A stretch of 64,000 nt of DNA from Microbacterium sp. BR1. Lineage in GTDB: Bacteria > Actinomycetota > Actinomycetes > Actinomycetales > Microbacteriaceae. Under the pieces are notes generated by a model. It was not told the origin of the DNA and ran no database searches. It saw nothing but the letters and a program-made list of their open reading frames with translations. The stretch lies in contig NZ_NMUN01000008.1 of assembly GCF_002812725.1 (NCBI RefSeq), forward strand, positions 246,891 to 310,890, in the 5' to 3' direction. A program made the translations under genes and the position numbers. This document shows, piece after piece, positions 40,559 to 49,739 of the stretch; the first letter of the stretch is position 1; each line of letters starts with the position of its first letter.

Positions 40559-43365
40559 GGGTCCGTGACCAGTTCCCGGCGACCCTCATCGATCAGGGAC
40601 TGAGTCTCGGGCTCGGGTTCGTAGCCCTCGTCGAAGCTGTCCAGATACCGTTCCAGATCGCCGACGATCCGTTCGAACCGGTCGGTGTCGCCCTTGGCCA
40701 GGGCACTGAGCATCAGATTGCGCCAGGCGGTCTCGTTGACCGGGTCCACCACGTTGCCGACGGTGGCGGCGAACTGGGCGCGGCCGTGGTCGCGGGCCGC
40801 GTAGGCGCGCCGGAACAGCTCGTCCGCGACGTCGCTGATCCGCGCGATCATCTCCTCCAGGTCGAGGTGACACCAGGCCCAGAATCGTTGCTTGATGCCC
40901 GCGAACGGCTGCCCCTTGACCAGGCGCAGTGCCGCCCGCAGCCGCTCGGAGCTCGCCGCGGTGATGTCGGTGCCGACGAGGTCCTCGAACTCGCCCCAGT
41001 CGCTGCGGATCCCGGTGTGAAGGCGGTACCCGTGGGTGGAGTCGTAGCGAGGAAGATAGTTCTCCACTGTGCCCGTGTCGACGTCCGCATCGGTGGCGCC
41101 GAGCCAGTTCCTGGTGTGGTTGGTGAGCTTGCGCATCGACATGGACGCGGCCTGGGGGGCGGCGTTGGGCCAGAACGCCTGGGCGAGTTGGTCGGTGGTC
41201 GCGTGCGGGTGCAGGTGCAGGTAGGCGACGAGCTCGACCCCGCGGCCGGGGGCGGGCGCCCGCGGCTCCCCCTCGCGTTCGGGAAGATCGATGCCCACCG
41301 GTCCGAGCAGCCGCAGGTATGGGGCATTAGGCTGAGCGCTCGCCTGAGGCGGAGGCTCCTCATCGTCAGGAGGACGTGTCTCCGTGGGGTGGGACGGGTC
41401 ATCGTCGTCGACAACGGGTGCGGGTCGTCTGGCGGCCGCCGGCGCATCGTGTTCGGAGGTGCGGGGTGGCGCCGCGGCGTCGTTCATCAGGCGGGTCAGG
41501 AGGCTGAGGACCTCGTCGCCCACGTGCTGAGGATGCAGTTCAAGGCCGATGGGCTCCAGGGACGCGTGCTCGTCGTCGCGCAGACGCAACTGCGCGCCGT
41601 CGAGGAGCGGTTGCCCGGCAATCACCGCGATGCCGGCCTGGTCGCTGTGCGAGACGATGTCGGCAAGCGCGTCCGCTTGCGCGTCGGTGAGCGTGGTGTG
41701 GATGATGACGACCTCGGTGGACCATGAGTCGGGAGAGTCGCTGATCCGGGCGTCGGCGATCGACGCGTGACCGGCGTCGGCGAGCGCCCGGCGGACGTCC
41801 ATGGTGCGCGCGCGCAGGGCCGGCAGCAGCGACTCGGCGTCGTTCAGATACCGGACTCGTCCGGTGTCCACAGCGCGGGCCAGTCCGTGGTGCGCGCCCA
41901 CGACCGTGACGCGCAGGTCGTCAGACCACTGCGCGGTGGAAAGCTCCAGCGTCATCGACGTGAGCGCGGCGGCGACCTGGGCGGGGTCGCCGTGAACCTG
42001 GAGGGTCCGCCAGTGCTCGAGGTCGATCAGGATGTGCGCGCCGACGGGGTCCTGGCCCAGCAGCAGCAGCGACGGATAGGGGTTCACCGCGCCGGGCGCA
42101 AGATCGGCCGCGGCGGCGGGGTAGGTCCAGACCAGGTCGTCGTCGCTGGCGGATTCGAAGGGTGCCGGCAGTCGGACCGGGTCGGCCAGGAAGAATGTGG
42201 GGCCGGTGGTGTCGAGCCGGATCGCGTACAGGGCGGGCAGGGCCGTGCCGGTGCTGGCCGCCCAGGCGCCGAGGGCTCGTGCGGCTCGATCGACGTCGGC
42301 GATGCCCGCTTCGTCGCTGGCGTCGCGCAGCTGGCGTTCCAGCTGGTGGGTTTGCTCGTCGGGGAGCCGGAGACGTTCCCCGCTCCGGCGACGTCGACGC
42401 TGGTGCACCCGCAACGCCACAAGCACGGTCAAGAGCCCGGCGGCGAGCAGCCCGGAGATGCCTCCTGCGGTGCGCACCACGGCGGCGAGGTCGCTGTCCT
42501 CGTCGCCGCCGTCCGTGTCGGTGGCGGTGTCGGCGACCGTGTGCGGAGCCTGAGCGACTTCCGGATCCGCGGTCGGCGTGGGGTGGTCGATGCCCGGCCC
42601 CGGAAGTGCCTGCCGGTCGGGCTCAGGAGGGGTGGGCGTTGCGTGGTCATCCGCGGGCGGGGCTGCCGGCTCCGGCGTGGCGACGGGAGCGCTGCGGGGC
42701 TGCGGGATGTGGACGGTCCAGGCGGGCAGAATCAGGTCGGGGTCGGTCAGGCGTCTTCCGCCGGGCTGTTCGATGTGGGTGGATGCCTCGAAGATCTCCG
42801 GATACCGTTCGCCGGCACCGAGCTCTTCGGCGGCGATGTCCCAGAGCGTGTCGCCGGGCACGATCGTCCGCTCCAGGAACTCATGTTCCGTGGTGACGGG
42901 CTGTTCGGGTCGGGATGCCGCGGGTATCTCAGTGGGCTGCGAGATGTCGGCCGCCGGAACAGCACTGGTCATCGCGGGCGGTCCGGTGGATGCCGCGGAG
43001 GCAGGCGTGGCGGTGGCGCCGAAGATGACCAGGATGGCGGCGACGAGCGCGGATGCGGCCGCTTGCTGCATCCGGAAGGCCGCCGGGGCGGGGCGCGGGG
43101 TGGCGCCGCGGCGGGCGTGGTGGATCGCGGTGGGGATGGCGGCGAAGAGGGGAACGGTGAAGAACGCCCAGGCGCCCCACCCGATCAGCGGAAGAACCGT
43201 GCCGAGGAAGAAGCGGCCGCCGAAGTCGGGGACGGTCATCGCCTCGCTGAGTGTCTCCCAGGAGGGCAGGGGGTTCCCGGCCAGTGCCAGCAGGACGGCG
43301 GGGGCGCCGATGATGAGGACGGCCGCGGCCAGTACCGAGGCGATGCTTGCGAGGATGCGTCTCAT
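40555..43365 (-). CDS. Tad-locus LysM-BTAD membrane protein
   Basis: 936 aa. Two N-terminal transmembrane segments (residues about 5-30 and 55-75), another near 110-130, a LysM peptidoglycan-binding domain (IVPGDTLWDIAAEELGAG), a Pro-rich linker, another membrane segment near 255, and a C-terminal bacterial transcriptional activator domain (FWPNAAPQAASMSMRKLTNH, then DVVDPVNE-like VVDPVNETAWRNLMLSAL). Actinobacterial tad loci often carry such proteins. They may anchor the machine to the wall while sensing ATP or peptide state. The start at 43365 is chosen because the upstream part of the frame is not protein-like. Confidence 0.8.
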   Translation of the reverse strand: MRRILASIASVLAAAVLIIGAPAVLLALAGNPLPSWETLSEAMTVPDFGGRFFLGTVLPLIGWGAWAFFTVPLFAAIPTAIHHARRGATPRPAPAAFRMQQAAASALVAAILVIFGATATPASAASTGPPAMTSAVPAADISQPTEIPAASRPEQPVTTEHEFLERTIVPGDTLWDIAAEELGAGERYPEIFEASTHIEQPGGRRLTDPDLILPAWTVHIPQPRSAPVATPEPAAPPADDHATPTPPEPDRQALPGPGIDHPTPTADPEVAQAPHTVADTATDTDGGDEDSDLAAVVRTAGGISGLLAAGLLTVLVALRVHQRRRRRSGERLRLPDEQTHQLERQLRDASDEAGIADVDRAARALGAWAASTGTALPALYAIRLDTTGPTFFLADPVRLPAPFESASDDDLVWTYPAAAADLAPGAVNPYPSLLLLGQDPVGAHILIDLEHWRTLQVHGDPAQVAAALTSMTLELSTAQWSDDLRVTVVGAHHGLARAVDTGRVRYLNDAESLLPALRARTMDVRRALADAGHASIADARISDSPDSWSTEVVIIHTTLTDAQADALADIVSHSDQAGIAVIAGQPLLDGAQLRLRDDEHASLEPIGLELHPQHVGDEVLSLLTRLMNDAAAPPRTSEHDAPAAARRPAPVVDDDDPSHPTETRPPDDEEPPPQASAQPNAPYLRLLGPVGIDLPEREGEPRAPAPGRGVELVAYLHLHPHATTDQLAQAFWPNAAPQAASMSMRKLTNHTRNWLGATDADVDTGTVENYLPRYDSTHGYRLHTGIRSDWGEFEDLVGTDITAASSERLRAALRLVKGQPFAGIKQRFWAWCHLDLEEMIARISDVADELFRRAYAARDHGRAQFAATVGNVVDPVNETAWRNLMLSALAKGDTDRFERIVGDLERYLDSFDEGYEPEPETQSLIDEGRRELVTDP

Positions 43366-43393
43366 TTCCGCGTGCCGTTCTCTCGGATTCTTG

Positions 43394-44341
43394 TCAACGG
43401 TTGGGAACGTTGACGGACTGGAGTTCCTGGATCTCGAGGGGGACCGTGCTCTCCGCGGTGAGCGGGATGGTTCCACTCTGTCCGCCTCCGACCCAATCGA
43501 CATCCCATTGGCTGCGTGCAACGACGGAGTAGTAGCCGCCGGGTTGCTGTCTGCTCGTGAGCGCATAGGAGTGACCGCAGTCGGGGGAGGCGCCCAGGCC
43601 CCGCGCCTCGTCATAGGGGGTCCCCGGTCCTGCGCAGGCGACTGTGGCACCGTCGCCCATGACCCACACCACGCCGGTCACACGGGCCGTGACGGTGACC
43701 GTTTGGCCTCCGAGGGTGGCGGTGACGGTGTAGGGACCCCAGTTCTGCGCGGTGCGGTTCTGTGCCCACAGCCAGATCGGGATGCCGACGTGCCCGCGCC
43801 GGTGCCCCCACTCGGCGTTCACGTCGGGTGCCATGCCGATGTCGATGCCGTGGAAGGTCATGGTTTGGACGATCCGCGCGGCGGCCTGGCCAGGCGTGAG
43901 CTCCAACCCTGGTGGAGGCTGTGTGAGCCAGTGACCAGTGGCGACGACGAACCCGGCGCCTGGCGCGTATGGCGTGCACAGATACCAGGCTCCCGTCGGG
44001 TCAGCACCAGGTGGTGGCGGGTGCTCGCCGAGGACGGCCGGATCGCGCAGCTCCCAGTAGCACTGGCTCGCGTTGCTCCAGTGCCCGTGCTCGGACACGC
44101 ACGGCACCTCCACGTACCCGCTGCCGACATCCGCCAGGCATTGCGCTGGCCCCGGCGTCACCCCCGTGTGCGGGTCGGGTGCCGGATCCGTGGGTGGCCG
44201 ATCCAGCTGGATCGTACAGGCCAGGGCGATCGCGTCGCAGTGGGGTTCCTGCACGTCCGCGTGGGCCGGCAGCGGTGCGAGTGCCGCCAGCAGAGTGAGC
44301 ATGGTCAGCAGGACAATCCAGTTGCGGTGACGTCTCAGCAT
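43394..44341 (-). CDS. Secreted protein of the tad locus
   Basis: 315 aa with a clear signal peptide (cleavage after LPAHA). The mature part is rich in Cys, Pro, Trp and beta structure (GYVEVPCVSEHGHWSNAS). It is conserved in position in actinobacterial tad loci but has no known function. It overlaps the upstream lipoprotein gene by 7 bases. Confidence 0.7.
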   Translation of the reverse strand: MLRRHRNWIVLLTMLTLLAALAPLPAHADVQEPHCDAIALACTIQLDRPPTDPAPDPHTGVTPGPAQCLADVGSGYVEVPCVSEHGHWSNASQCYWELRDPAVLGEHPPPPGADPTGAWYLCTPYAPGAGFVVATGHWLTQPPPGLELTPGQAAARIVQTMTFHGIDIGMAPDVNAEWGHRRGHVGIPIWLWAQNRTAQNWGPYTVTATLGGQTVTVTARVTGVVWVMGDGATVACAGPGTPYDEARGLGASPDCGHSYALTSRQQPGGYYSVVARSQWDVDWVGGGQSGTIPLTAESTVPLEIQELQSVNVPNR

Positions 44342-44946
44342 GGCTCTGGCTCAGCGGGAGATGGAGTGTCGAACACGATCCAGGACTGTGTCGTGGGCCG
44401 GTAGACCAGGACGGGCTGGAAGCGCACACGGCGAACATCAGCGACCGGAACAGGGCCGCCGTCCGCGTACAGGAGCTCGACTTGGCTGGAGTCGTAGCAT
44501 CCACCGAGGGTGACGGTTCCGAACGGGATGGAGGCGCCGTCGACGACGGCTTCGGATGCCTGTCCGGATGATGTTTCGAAGCGGAACTGCCCCTCGGCGT
44601 GGATGCCCTGCGCTGCCAGCTGAGAGGCCTCGTCGCGCAGCCGGCTCTCGGCGGCTCCGCCGACCAGGGCGGCGAGGTCGTGCTGTCCGGACGGGTCGGC
44701 GTACACGGCGGAGCGCAGCTGCATGTACCGGCCGATCGTGTCGACCGCGTGCGCGATCGCGTCGTCGGCGGTGGAGGGCGGACCGACCGTGTCGGGGGTG
44801 GCTATCGGGGTGGCGGATGGCGAAGGGGACGGCGTGTTCACGGAGGGCGACGGGTCGGGGGTAGGCGGCACCGTCGGTGCACAGCCGGCGAGAAGGACGA
44901 CGCTCAGGCCCAGCGCGGCGAGCGTGGTCGGTCGAAGGATGGTCAT
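44335..44946 (-). CDS. Lipoprotein of the tad locus
   Basis: 203 aa. The lipobox LLAGC gives a lipidated Cys at residue 22, followed by a Pro/Ser/Thr linker (VPPTPDPSPSVNTPSPSPSA) and a beta-rich domain resembling small accessory lipoproteins (RFQPVLVYRPTTQSWIVFD). Likely outer-face assembly factor. Confidence 0.75.
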   Translation of the reverse strand: MTILRPTTLAALGLSVVLLAGCAPTVPPTPDPSPSVNTPSPSPSATPIATPDTVGPPSTADDAIAHAVDTIGRYMQLRSAVYADPSGQHDLAALVGGAAESRLRDEASQLAAQGIHAEGQFRFETSSGQASEAVVDGASIPFGTVTLGGCYDSSQVELLYADGGPVPVADVRRVRFQPVLVYRPTTQSWIVFDTPSPAEPEPC

Positions 44947-44955
44947 CGGTGCTCC

Positions 44956-45330
44956 TTAGCCGCTGATCAGTCGTGCGGAGGCGGTGGCCTCGGCACGTAG
45001 TGTCTCCAGGCCCGGGAAGACCGCGAAGATCGTGTCGTAGCTGGCGGTTACGGTGACCGTGACAGTGTTTGCGATCACGGACGCCGACCCGGACTCGCCG
45101 GCGGCGGCGATGTATTCGAGCGCGGCGGCTCGTGCTGCGGTGACATCGATCGCGACAGCGCCGGTGGCGACGACGTGGCCAGACACGGCGTTTGCGCCTA
45201 CCCGTGCCGCGTCCTGGGCGAGGGTCATTGCGCGCTGCTGGGCGAGGATCTGCCCTCCTCCGTCGACGACCCAGGCGATCACCACGACGAGGGCGAGGAC
45301 CGCGGCGGCGACGTAGCTGCTGGCCTTCAT
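44956..45330 (-). CDS. TadE/TadG-like minor pseudopilin
   Basis: 124 aa. A single N-terminal transmembrane helix (YVAAAVLALVVVIAWVVDG) followed by the typical AQDAARVGANAVSG helix and a beta domain. Overlaps the next upstream gene by 4 bases. Minor pseudopilins of this type complete the Tad pilus. Confidence 0.75.
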   Translation of the reverse strand: MKASSYVAAAVLALVVVIAWVVDGGGQILAQQRAMTLAQDAARVGANAVSGHVVATGAVAIDVTAARAAALEYIAAAGESGSASVIANTVTVTVTASYDTIFAVFPGLETLRAEATASARLISG

Positions 45331-45779
45331 GATCGTTCACGGTAGCGATCGACCGGGTTGGTACCGGTGGCGGTCATGGAGGTGGTCAGGGGCGCGTCAG
45401 CGAGAGGCAGATCGACGAGTGCGATGGTGCAGGTGATCGTCACGCTCACGATTCCGATCTCCCCCAGCGGCGCACGTAGTCCGGATGGGTCGACGTCGAC
45501 GGTGAGAGTCTGGCACGACACGCCGTGGGCATCGATCGCTCTACGGGCGGCATCGTCACCCTGAGTGGCGGCGGTGTCGGGGTCGCGCAGCAGTGAGATC
45601 TCTCGCGCTGCGGTGGCCGCTGCCGCGTGCAGACTCGTCTCGGTCTGATTGATCCATCCGAACGAGATGGTGAAGCCGAGCAGAATGATCACGCCGACCG
45701 CGAGGACGGCGGTTTCCGCGGACATGTCCATCTCCCCCCGCTGCCGTACGTGCGAGCCGAAGAAGCGCCGAACGGTCAT
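45327..45779 (-). CDS. TadE-like pseudopilin
   Basis: 150 aa from the ATG at 45779. A hydrophobic helix (ETAVLAVGVIILLGFTISFG) is followed by HAAAATAAREISLLRDPD, the pattern of TadE/TadG proteins. Overlaps both neighbours by 4 bases. Confidence 0.75.
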   Translation of the reverse strand: MTVRRFFGSHVRQRGEMDMSAETAVLAVGVIILLGFTISFGWINQTETSLHAAAATAAREISLLRDPDTAATQGDDAARRAIDAHGVSCQTLTVDVDPSGLRAPLGEIGIVSVTITCTIALVDLPLADAPLTTSMTATGTNPVDRYRERS

Positions 45780-46195
45780 CCCGTCCACCGTTCCACCGGA
45801 CCCGTGTAGGTGCCGTTGACATCCAGCCAGACCCAGCCGGGGATGATCCCGGGAGCCTGGCCGGTCACAATGACGGTCAGCTCGGTGGGTGTCAGCTGAA
45901 CGTCGACGCTGGCCGCGAGGAGCTCGCCACGACGTGAGTCGAGGAATGCGGTCGCGGCCGCATCCCCGTCGGACGCGGATGCGTCCAGTCCGTGCGCACC
46001 GTTGAACGCGACGGTCGCCGCGGCCTGGGCGACCTGGGCGGCGTGGAAATAGAACCCCAGCTGCAGGCCGGTGAAGGTGAGCAGCAGCAGGAACGGATAC
46101 AGGAGTGCGGCCTCCGCGACTCCTCGTTGTCGCCGACCGCGACCCAGCAGCCGCGCCCACGCGGAGTTGGGCGGCGGGCGTGTCGGTGCGCGCAT
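45776..46195 (-). CDS. TadE-like pseudopilin
   Basis: 139 aa. RQRGVAEAALLYPFLLLLTF is the conserved TadE opening (basic residues, Gly-Val-Ala-Glu, long helix), followed by FHAAQVAQAAATVAFNGAHG. It is the second TadE-like gene of the operon. Confidence 0.82.
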   Translation of the reverse strand: MRAPTRPPPNSAWARLLGRGRRQRGVAEAALLYPFLLLLTFTGLQLGFYFHAAQVAQAAATVAFNGAHGLDASASDGDAAATAFLDSRRGELLAASVDVQLTPTELTVIVTGQAPGIIPGWVWLDVNGTYTGPVERWTG

Positions 46196-46198
46196 GTC

Positions 46199-46315
46199 TC
46201 AGCCGATGACGGGGTTCAGCGTCCCGGTGGCGAACGCCGTGATCAGCGCGACGACGACACCGGCCAGCAGGATGCCGCCGACGAGCAGGACTGCTCGGGT
46301 GGGGATCTCATCCAT
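46199..46315 (-). CDS. 38-residue membrane peptide in the pilin position
   Basis: MDEIPTRAVLLVGGILLAG and on to a stop after 38 codons: one transmembrane segment with short polar ends. It lies between TadC and TadE, where Flp-type pilin genes are often found, but it lacks the Gly-x4-Glu cleavage motif. Either an unusual pilin or an assembly peptide. Confidence 0.6.
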   Translation of the reverse strand: MDEIPTRAVLLVGGILLAGVVVALITAFATGTLNPVIG

Positions 46316-46369
46316 GGTCTCTTCCTCTCATCTCTTCTTCTATTGGTGATGCGTCATGCCGCACCGGGG

Positions 46370-47254
46370 TCATCTCGCGATGATCGCCATCACCGCGGGG
46401 GTCATGAACAGTCCTGCGAGGACGAAGACCGTGAGCGCCAGCGGGGGGCCGATCTTCACGCTCTGGGCGTTGGCTTCTGCGTGCGCCTGGCTGACGATGG
46501 CGTTGCGCAGCGCGTCGCCGGCTCCGCGCAGGGAATCGGTGACGCGTGCGCCGTCGCCGGCGAGGCGCATGATCCGGGAGGCGTCCTGCAAGGCGGGGAC
46601 CTGGATCTGCTCAGCGAGTCGTTCCAGCGCGTCCCATTGGGTCTGTCCGGTGTACTCGGCGAGAGTGAGCTCTTCGCGTATGCGTCGGAAGACCCACGAG
46701 TCGGCGACGCTCGCGGCATTGGCCATCGCGCGGGCAGGTCCGGTCGCGCCGTCGCTGAGCTCCACGGCCACGAGGCCGACATATACGGCCATCGCGCGGG
46801 TGAATTCGGCCCGGGCACGCCGCGCGCGGGTGCGCACCTCGGCGTCCGGGCTTGTCCAGCCGACCACCGCGGCGACCACGGAGATGGCCATCCAGATCCA
46901 CAGCGGCAGCACTGGGAGGACCAGGTTGATGAGCGCGCCCAGCAGCAGCGGGACCAGCAGGCCGACAGCGGCGCCCAGGACTTTGCGGTAGAGGAATGCC
47001 GCAGGTGGCATCCCGATCAGGACGAGGTCGGCGGCCGGGATCCGGAAGCCGGGCGCGTCGGGGAGGTGGCGGTGCGCCCACTCGCCGATGATGCTGGGTG
47101 CATCCCGGCGCGACGGCGCATCCGGGCGGGTCGTCGTTCCCAGGCGGGTCAGCGCCGAGGCGACGTGGACGTGACGGGGGGCGAGCGCGCTGACGAGCAC
47201 CGCCGCCCCGCATCCGACCAACAGGCCGGGCAACGCGAGCATCCACCAGCTCAT
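46370..47254 (-). CDS. tadC: TadC-like inner-membrane platform protein
   Basis: 294 aa, T2SSF-domain protein: membrane segments at both ends and in the middle, with the conserved cytoplasmic block ALERLAEQIQVPALQDASR and the final GPPLALTVFVLAGLFMTP. It forms the platform of the pilus motor with TadB. Starts inside the stop of tadB (ATGA). Confidence 0.88.
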   Translation of the reverse strand: MSWWMLALPGLLVGCGAAVLVSALAPRHVHVASALTRLGTTTRPDAPSRRDAPSIIGEWAHRHLPDAPGFRIPAADLVLIGMPPAAFLYRKVLGAAVGLLVPLLLGALINLVLPVLPLWIWMAISVVAAVVGWTSPDAEVRTRARRARAEFTRAMAVYVGLVAVELSDGATGPARAMANAASVADSWVFRRIREELTLAEYTGQTQWDALERLAEQIQVPALQDASRIMRLAGDGARVTDSLRGAGDALRNAIVSQAHAEANAQSVKIGPPLALTVFVLAGLFMTPAVMAIIAR

Positions 47255-48129
47255 CGGTCCGGCTCCTTCGACGCGAACAGGCGTGACGGGGGGCTTTCCC
47301 GCAGGATCGCGCGCACCCACAGCAGCAGGCCGATGTAGCAGGCGATCCAGAACGCGAGCATCGCCTGCCCGATCGGTGTCGCGTAGCCGGCGAACTGGCC
47401 GGAGCGGCCGAAGAGGGGAAGGACCAGGACGACGCCCACGGTGATGAGGGTCACGATGCGCAGGCTCTGCCGCGGCTTCGCGCGGTCCGCCTCGATGGCA
47501 CGGCGCACGCGTGCCTCGGCGGCCATCTCCTCCGCGAGCGCGTCGAGCGCTCGTGGCAGGTCGCCGGCGCGTTTGCGTGCCGCCTGGATGAGGTGGGCGG
47601 TGACCTTGTCCGCGGCGGGGTCGGCGAGGTCGTCGGCGAAGGCGCGCAGGGCGTCCTGGGTGTCCCACCCGCCGCGGAATCGGGACACCAGGGTGGCCAC
47701 GGTAGGGCGGATGTTCTCCGCGGTCGCGGGTAGCGACAGTTGGATGACGTCCTCCACGCCGAGCGTCCCGGTCTGCACGAGCGCGGCGATGTTCCGCGTC
47801 CACGCCGCCAGAGCCTCCGTCAAGGTCAGTCCGCGGGTACTGGGCTTGACGAGCACCTCGGGGAGGAACAGGAACCCGGCCGGCACCGCGACCAGGGCGA
47901 CCGGCCATCCCGAGATCAGCCACGTCGCGATCCCGACGACCACCCCGGCGACAAGACGCCCCCGCTGCCGGCTCATCCCGCGGACAAGTCCCCGTGCGCG
48001 GTCGACGACCCGCATACGCGCGGGCGTGGTGTCGCTGCGCGGGGCAGGGGCGGTCAGCGACCCGTAGAGGATGAAAGCGACGCCGCACAGGGCGACAGAG
48101 ATGGCGAGCACAGTGAGCAGGTGTGTCAT
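47251..48129 (-). CDS. tadB: TadB-like inner-membrane platform protein
   Basis: 292 aa, T2SSF-domain protein. Membrane helices at residues about 5-25 and 60-90 and near the C-terminus flank the conserved AALVQTGTLGVEDVIQLSL and the LPRALDALAEEMAAEARVRR block. Overlaps tadA by 4 bases. Confidence 0.88.
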   Translation of the reverse strand: MTHLLTVLAISVALCGVAFILYGSLTAPAPRSDTTPARMRVVDRARGLVRGMSRQRGRLVAGVVVGIATWLISGWPVALVAVPAGFLFLPEVLVKPSTRGLTLTEALAAWTRNIAALVQTGTLGVEDVIQLSLPATAENIRPTVATLVSRFRGGWDTQDALRAFADDLADPAADKVTAHLIQAARKRAGDLPRALDALAEEMAAEARVRRAIEADRAKPRQSLRIVTLITVGVVLVLPLFGRSGQFAGYATPIGQAMLAFWIACYIGLLLWVRAILRESPPSRLFASKEPDR

Positions 48130-49739
48130 CGTCTCCCCCCGGTGTGGAAGAACCCGTCGGGAAGTCCCACGCGCTCGAGCTGGGTCCGCAGCGTCGGGGT
48201 CGGCTGCGTGCCGGTGAAGGACAGCTCGCCCGCGTCCGGGTCGTAGCGCATCAGCGCCTGGGCCAGCGGCGGGCCCTTCTCTGTGGTGGGGGCGGTGACC
48301 TCGGCGATCTCGGTCACGATGTGCCGGGGAGCCGTGCCCGGGGCGGTGACCTCCCGCACCTGCACGATCAGGCGGATGTGCTGCTGGATCAACCGCAGCG
48401 GATAGTAGTCGTTGGTGAGGTTGCCTTCCTCGATGATGAGGTTCGCGAGACGGAAGATCGCGTCGGAGGGACTCTCGGCGTGGATGGTGGCCAGCGATCC
48501 CCCGCCGATCTGCATCGACTCCATCATCGCTTTCACCTCCGCGCCGCGGACCTCACCGACCAGCACCCGCTTGAGGTTGTGGCGCAGCGCGTCTTTGATG
48601 GCCTGCCGCAGCGAGTATTCCCCGTGGGTTCCCTCCCCGGTGCCTTCGCGCATCTGCAACGGCAGCACGGCGACGTGCCGGTGGGGCAGCTTGTGCAGAT
48701 ACAGCTCGTATTCGGTCTCGACGGTCGCGATGAGCTCATCTCGGGGGATCGCTGCGGCGCAGGCACGCAGCAGCGTGGTCTTGCCGGCGCCGGGCTCGCC
48801 GGAGATGAGCACGTTGCGTTCCGCAGCCACGGCCGCGGTGAGCAGGCGCGCGGCGGGACCGGTGAGAGTGCCCAGGCGGACCATGTCATCGAGGTCGACG
48901 TCGACATGGTTGTGGATGCGGATCCCGGCGGAGGGCTGGGTCGCGACCGAGGACGCGAGCAGGTTCAGACGCGCCCCGTCGAGATCGATGCCGACCGACG
49001 CCTTCACATCGGAGAACTCACGGTGCCGCTTCTTCGCGATGTTCTGCAGCAGCCGCATCAGCTCCGCGTCGTTGCGGGCGATCGGCGGTTTCAGCGCGTA
49101 GCTGCCGTCCTGGTATCGGACGATCACCCTGTCATGGCCGAGGATGTTGATGCTCTTCGCGCCCGGTTCGGTGATCAGCGGCTGCAGCCTCCCCCACCGG
49201 AAGATCTCGTTGAACACCGCCTCGACGTAGCGGTGCCGCTGGTCGGCTGACCAGTCGGCGTCCTGCCCGCGCTGCAGCAGCACATGACGGGTGACGTAGT
49301 CGTTGACCACGCGGAGGATGATGTCCTGGTTGTCGAGGTCCCGTTCGCTCAGCTCCGGTGACGCGGTGGCGGTGTCGAGGTAGACGGTCTCTCCCAGACG
49401 TACGGCGTCCGCTTGGGGGAGAAGCTCGCTGGCCGTCTTCTGCAGCAACTCGACGAGATCCCAGTCGACGACTCCGTCGGGATCGGTGCTGCTCGTGGTC
49501 CGCGGTCGGGGGCGGACAGCGACCCCTGCCGACGGAGCCATGGCGGCGGGGGCGATGAGCTCTGCCGACACTGTGCTCGCCTCCGGGAGGACACCGGGCT
49601 GACCGGGGAGGGGTGCAGGTTGAGCGGCGGCGAGAAGGTGGCGCGCCGCACGGGGCAGCTCACGGGTCGCGGTGTCGCGGAACAGCGGCAGCGAGGTGAT
49701 GTCGGCGGGTGCCGGTTCGCGGCCGCGAGGATCAGCCAT
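48126..49739 (-). CDS. tadA: TadA/CpaF-type secretion ATPase
   Basis: 537 aa hexameric ATPase driving pilus assembly. A variable N-terminus (~130 residues) precedes the CpaF fold: Walker A GEPGAGKT (314-321), the Asp box ELIATVETEYELYL, Walker B VLVGEVRGAEVKAMMESM and the His box GSLATIHAESPSDAI. The ATG at 49739 is used; upstream sequence in this frame overlaps tadZ. Confidence 0.92.
   Translation of the reverse strand: MADPRGREPAPADITSLPLFRDTATRELPRAARHLLAAAQPAPLPGQPGVLPEASTVSAELIAPAAMAPSAGVAVRPRPRTTSSTDPDGVVDWDLVELLQKTASELLPQADAVRLGETVYLDTATASPELSERDLDNQDIILRVVNDYVTRHVLLQRGQDADWSADQRHRYVEAVFNEIFRWGRLQPLITEPGAKSINILGHDRVIVRYQDGSYALKPPIARNDAELMRLLQNIAKKRHREFSDVKASVGIDLDGARLNLLASSVATQPSAGIRIHNHVDVDLDDMVRLGTLTGPAARLLTAAVAAERNVLISGEPGAGKTTLLRACAAAIPRDELIATVETEYELYLHKLPHRHVAVLPLQMREGTGEGTHGEYSLRQAIKDALRHNLKRVLVGEVRGAEVKAMMESMQIGGGSLATIHAESPSDAIFRLANLIIEEGNLTNDYYPLRLIQQHIRLIVQVREVTAPGTAPRHIVTEIAEVTAPTTEKGPPLAQALMRYDPDAGELSFTGTQPTPTLRTQLERVGLPDGFFHTGGRR

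Noticed and set aside
41767..43413. 548-aa plus-strand frame opposite the LysM-BTAD gene
   Set aside because: The low-complexity Gly/Arg/Val composition and position opposite a domain-bearing gene mark it as a shadow.
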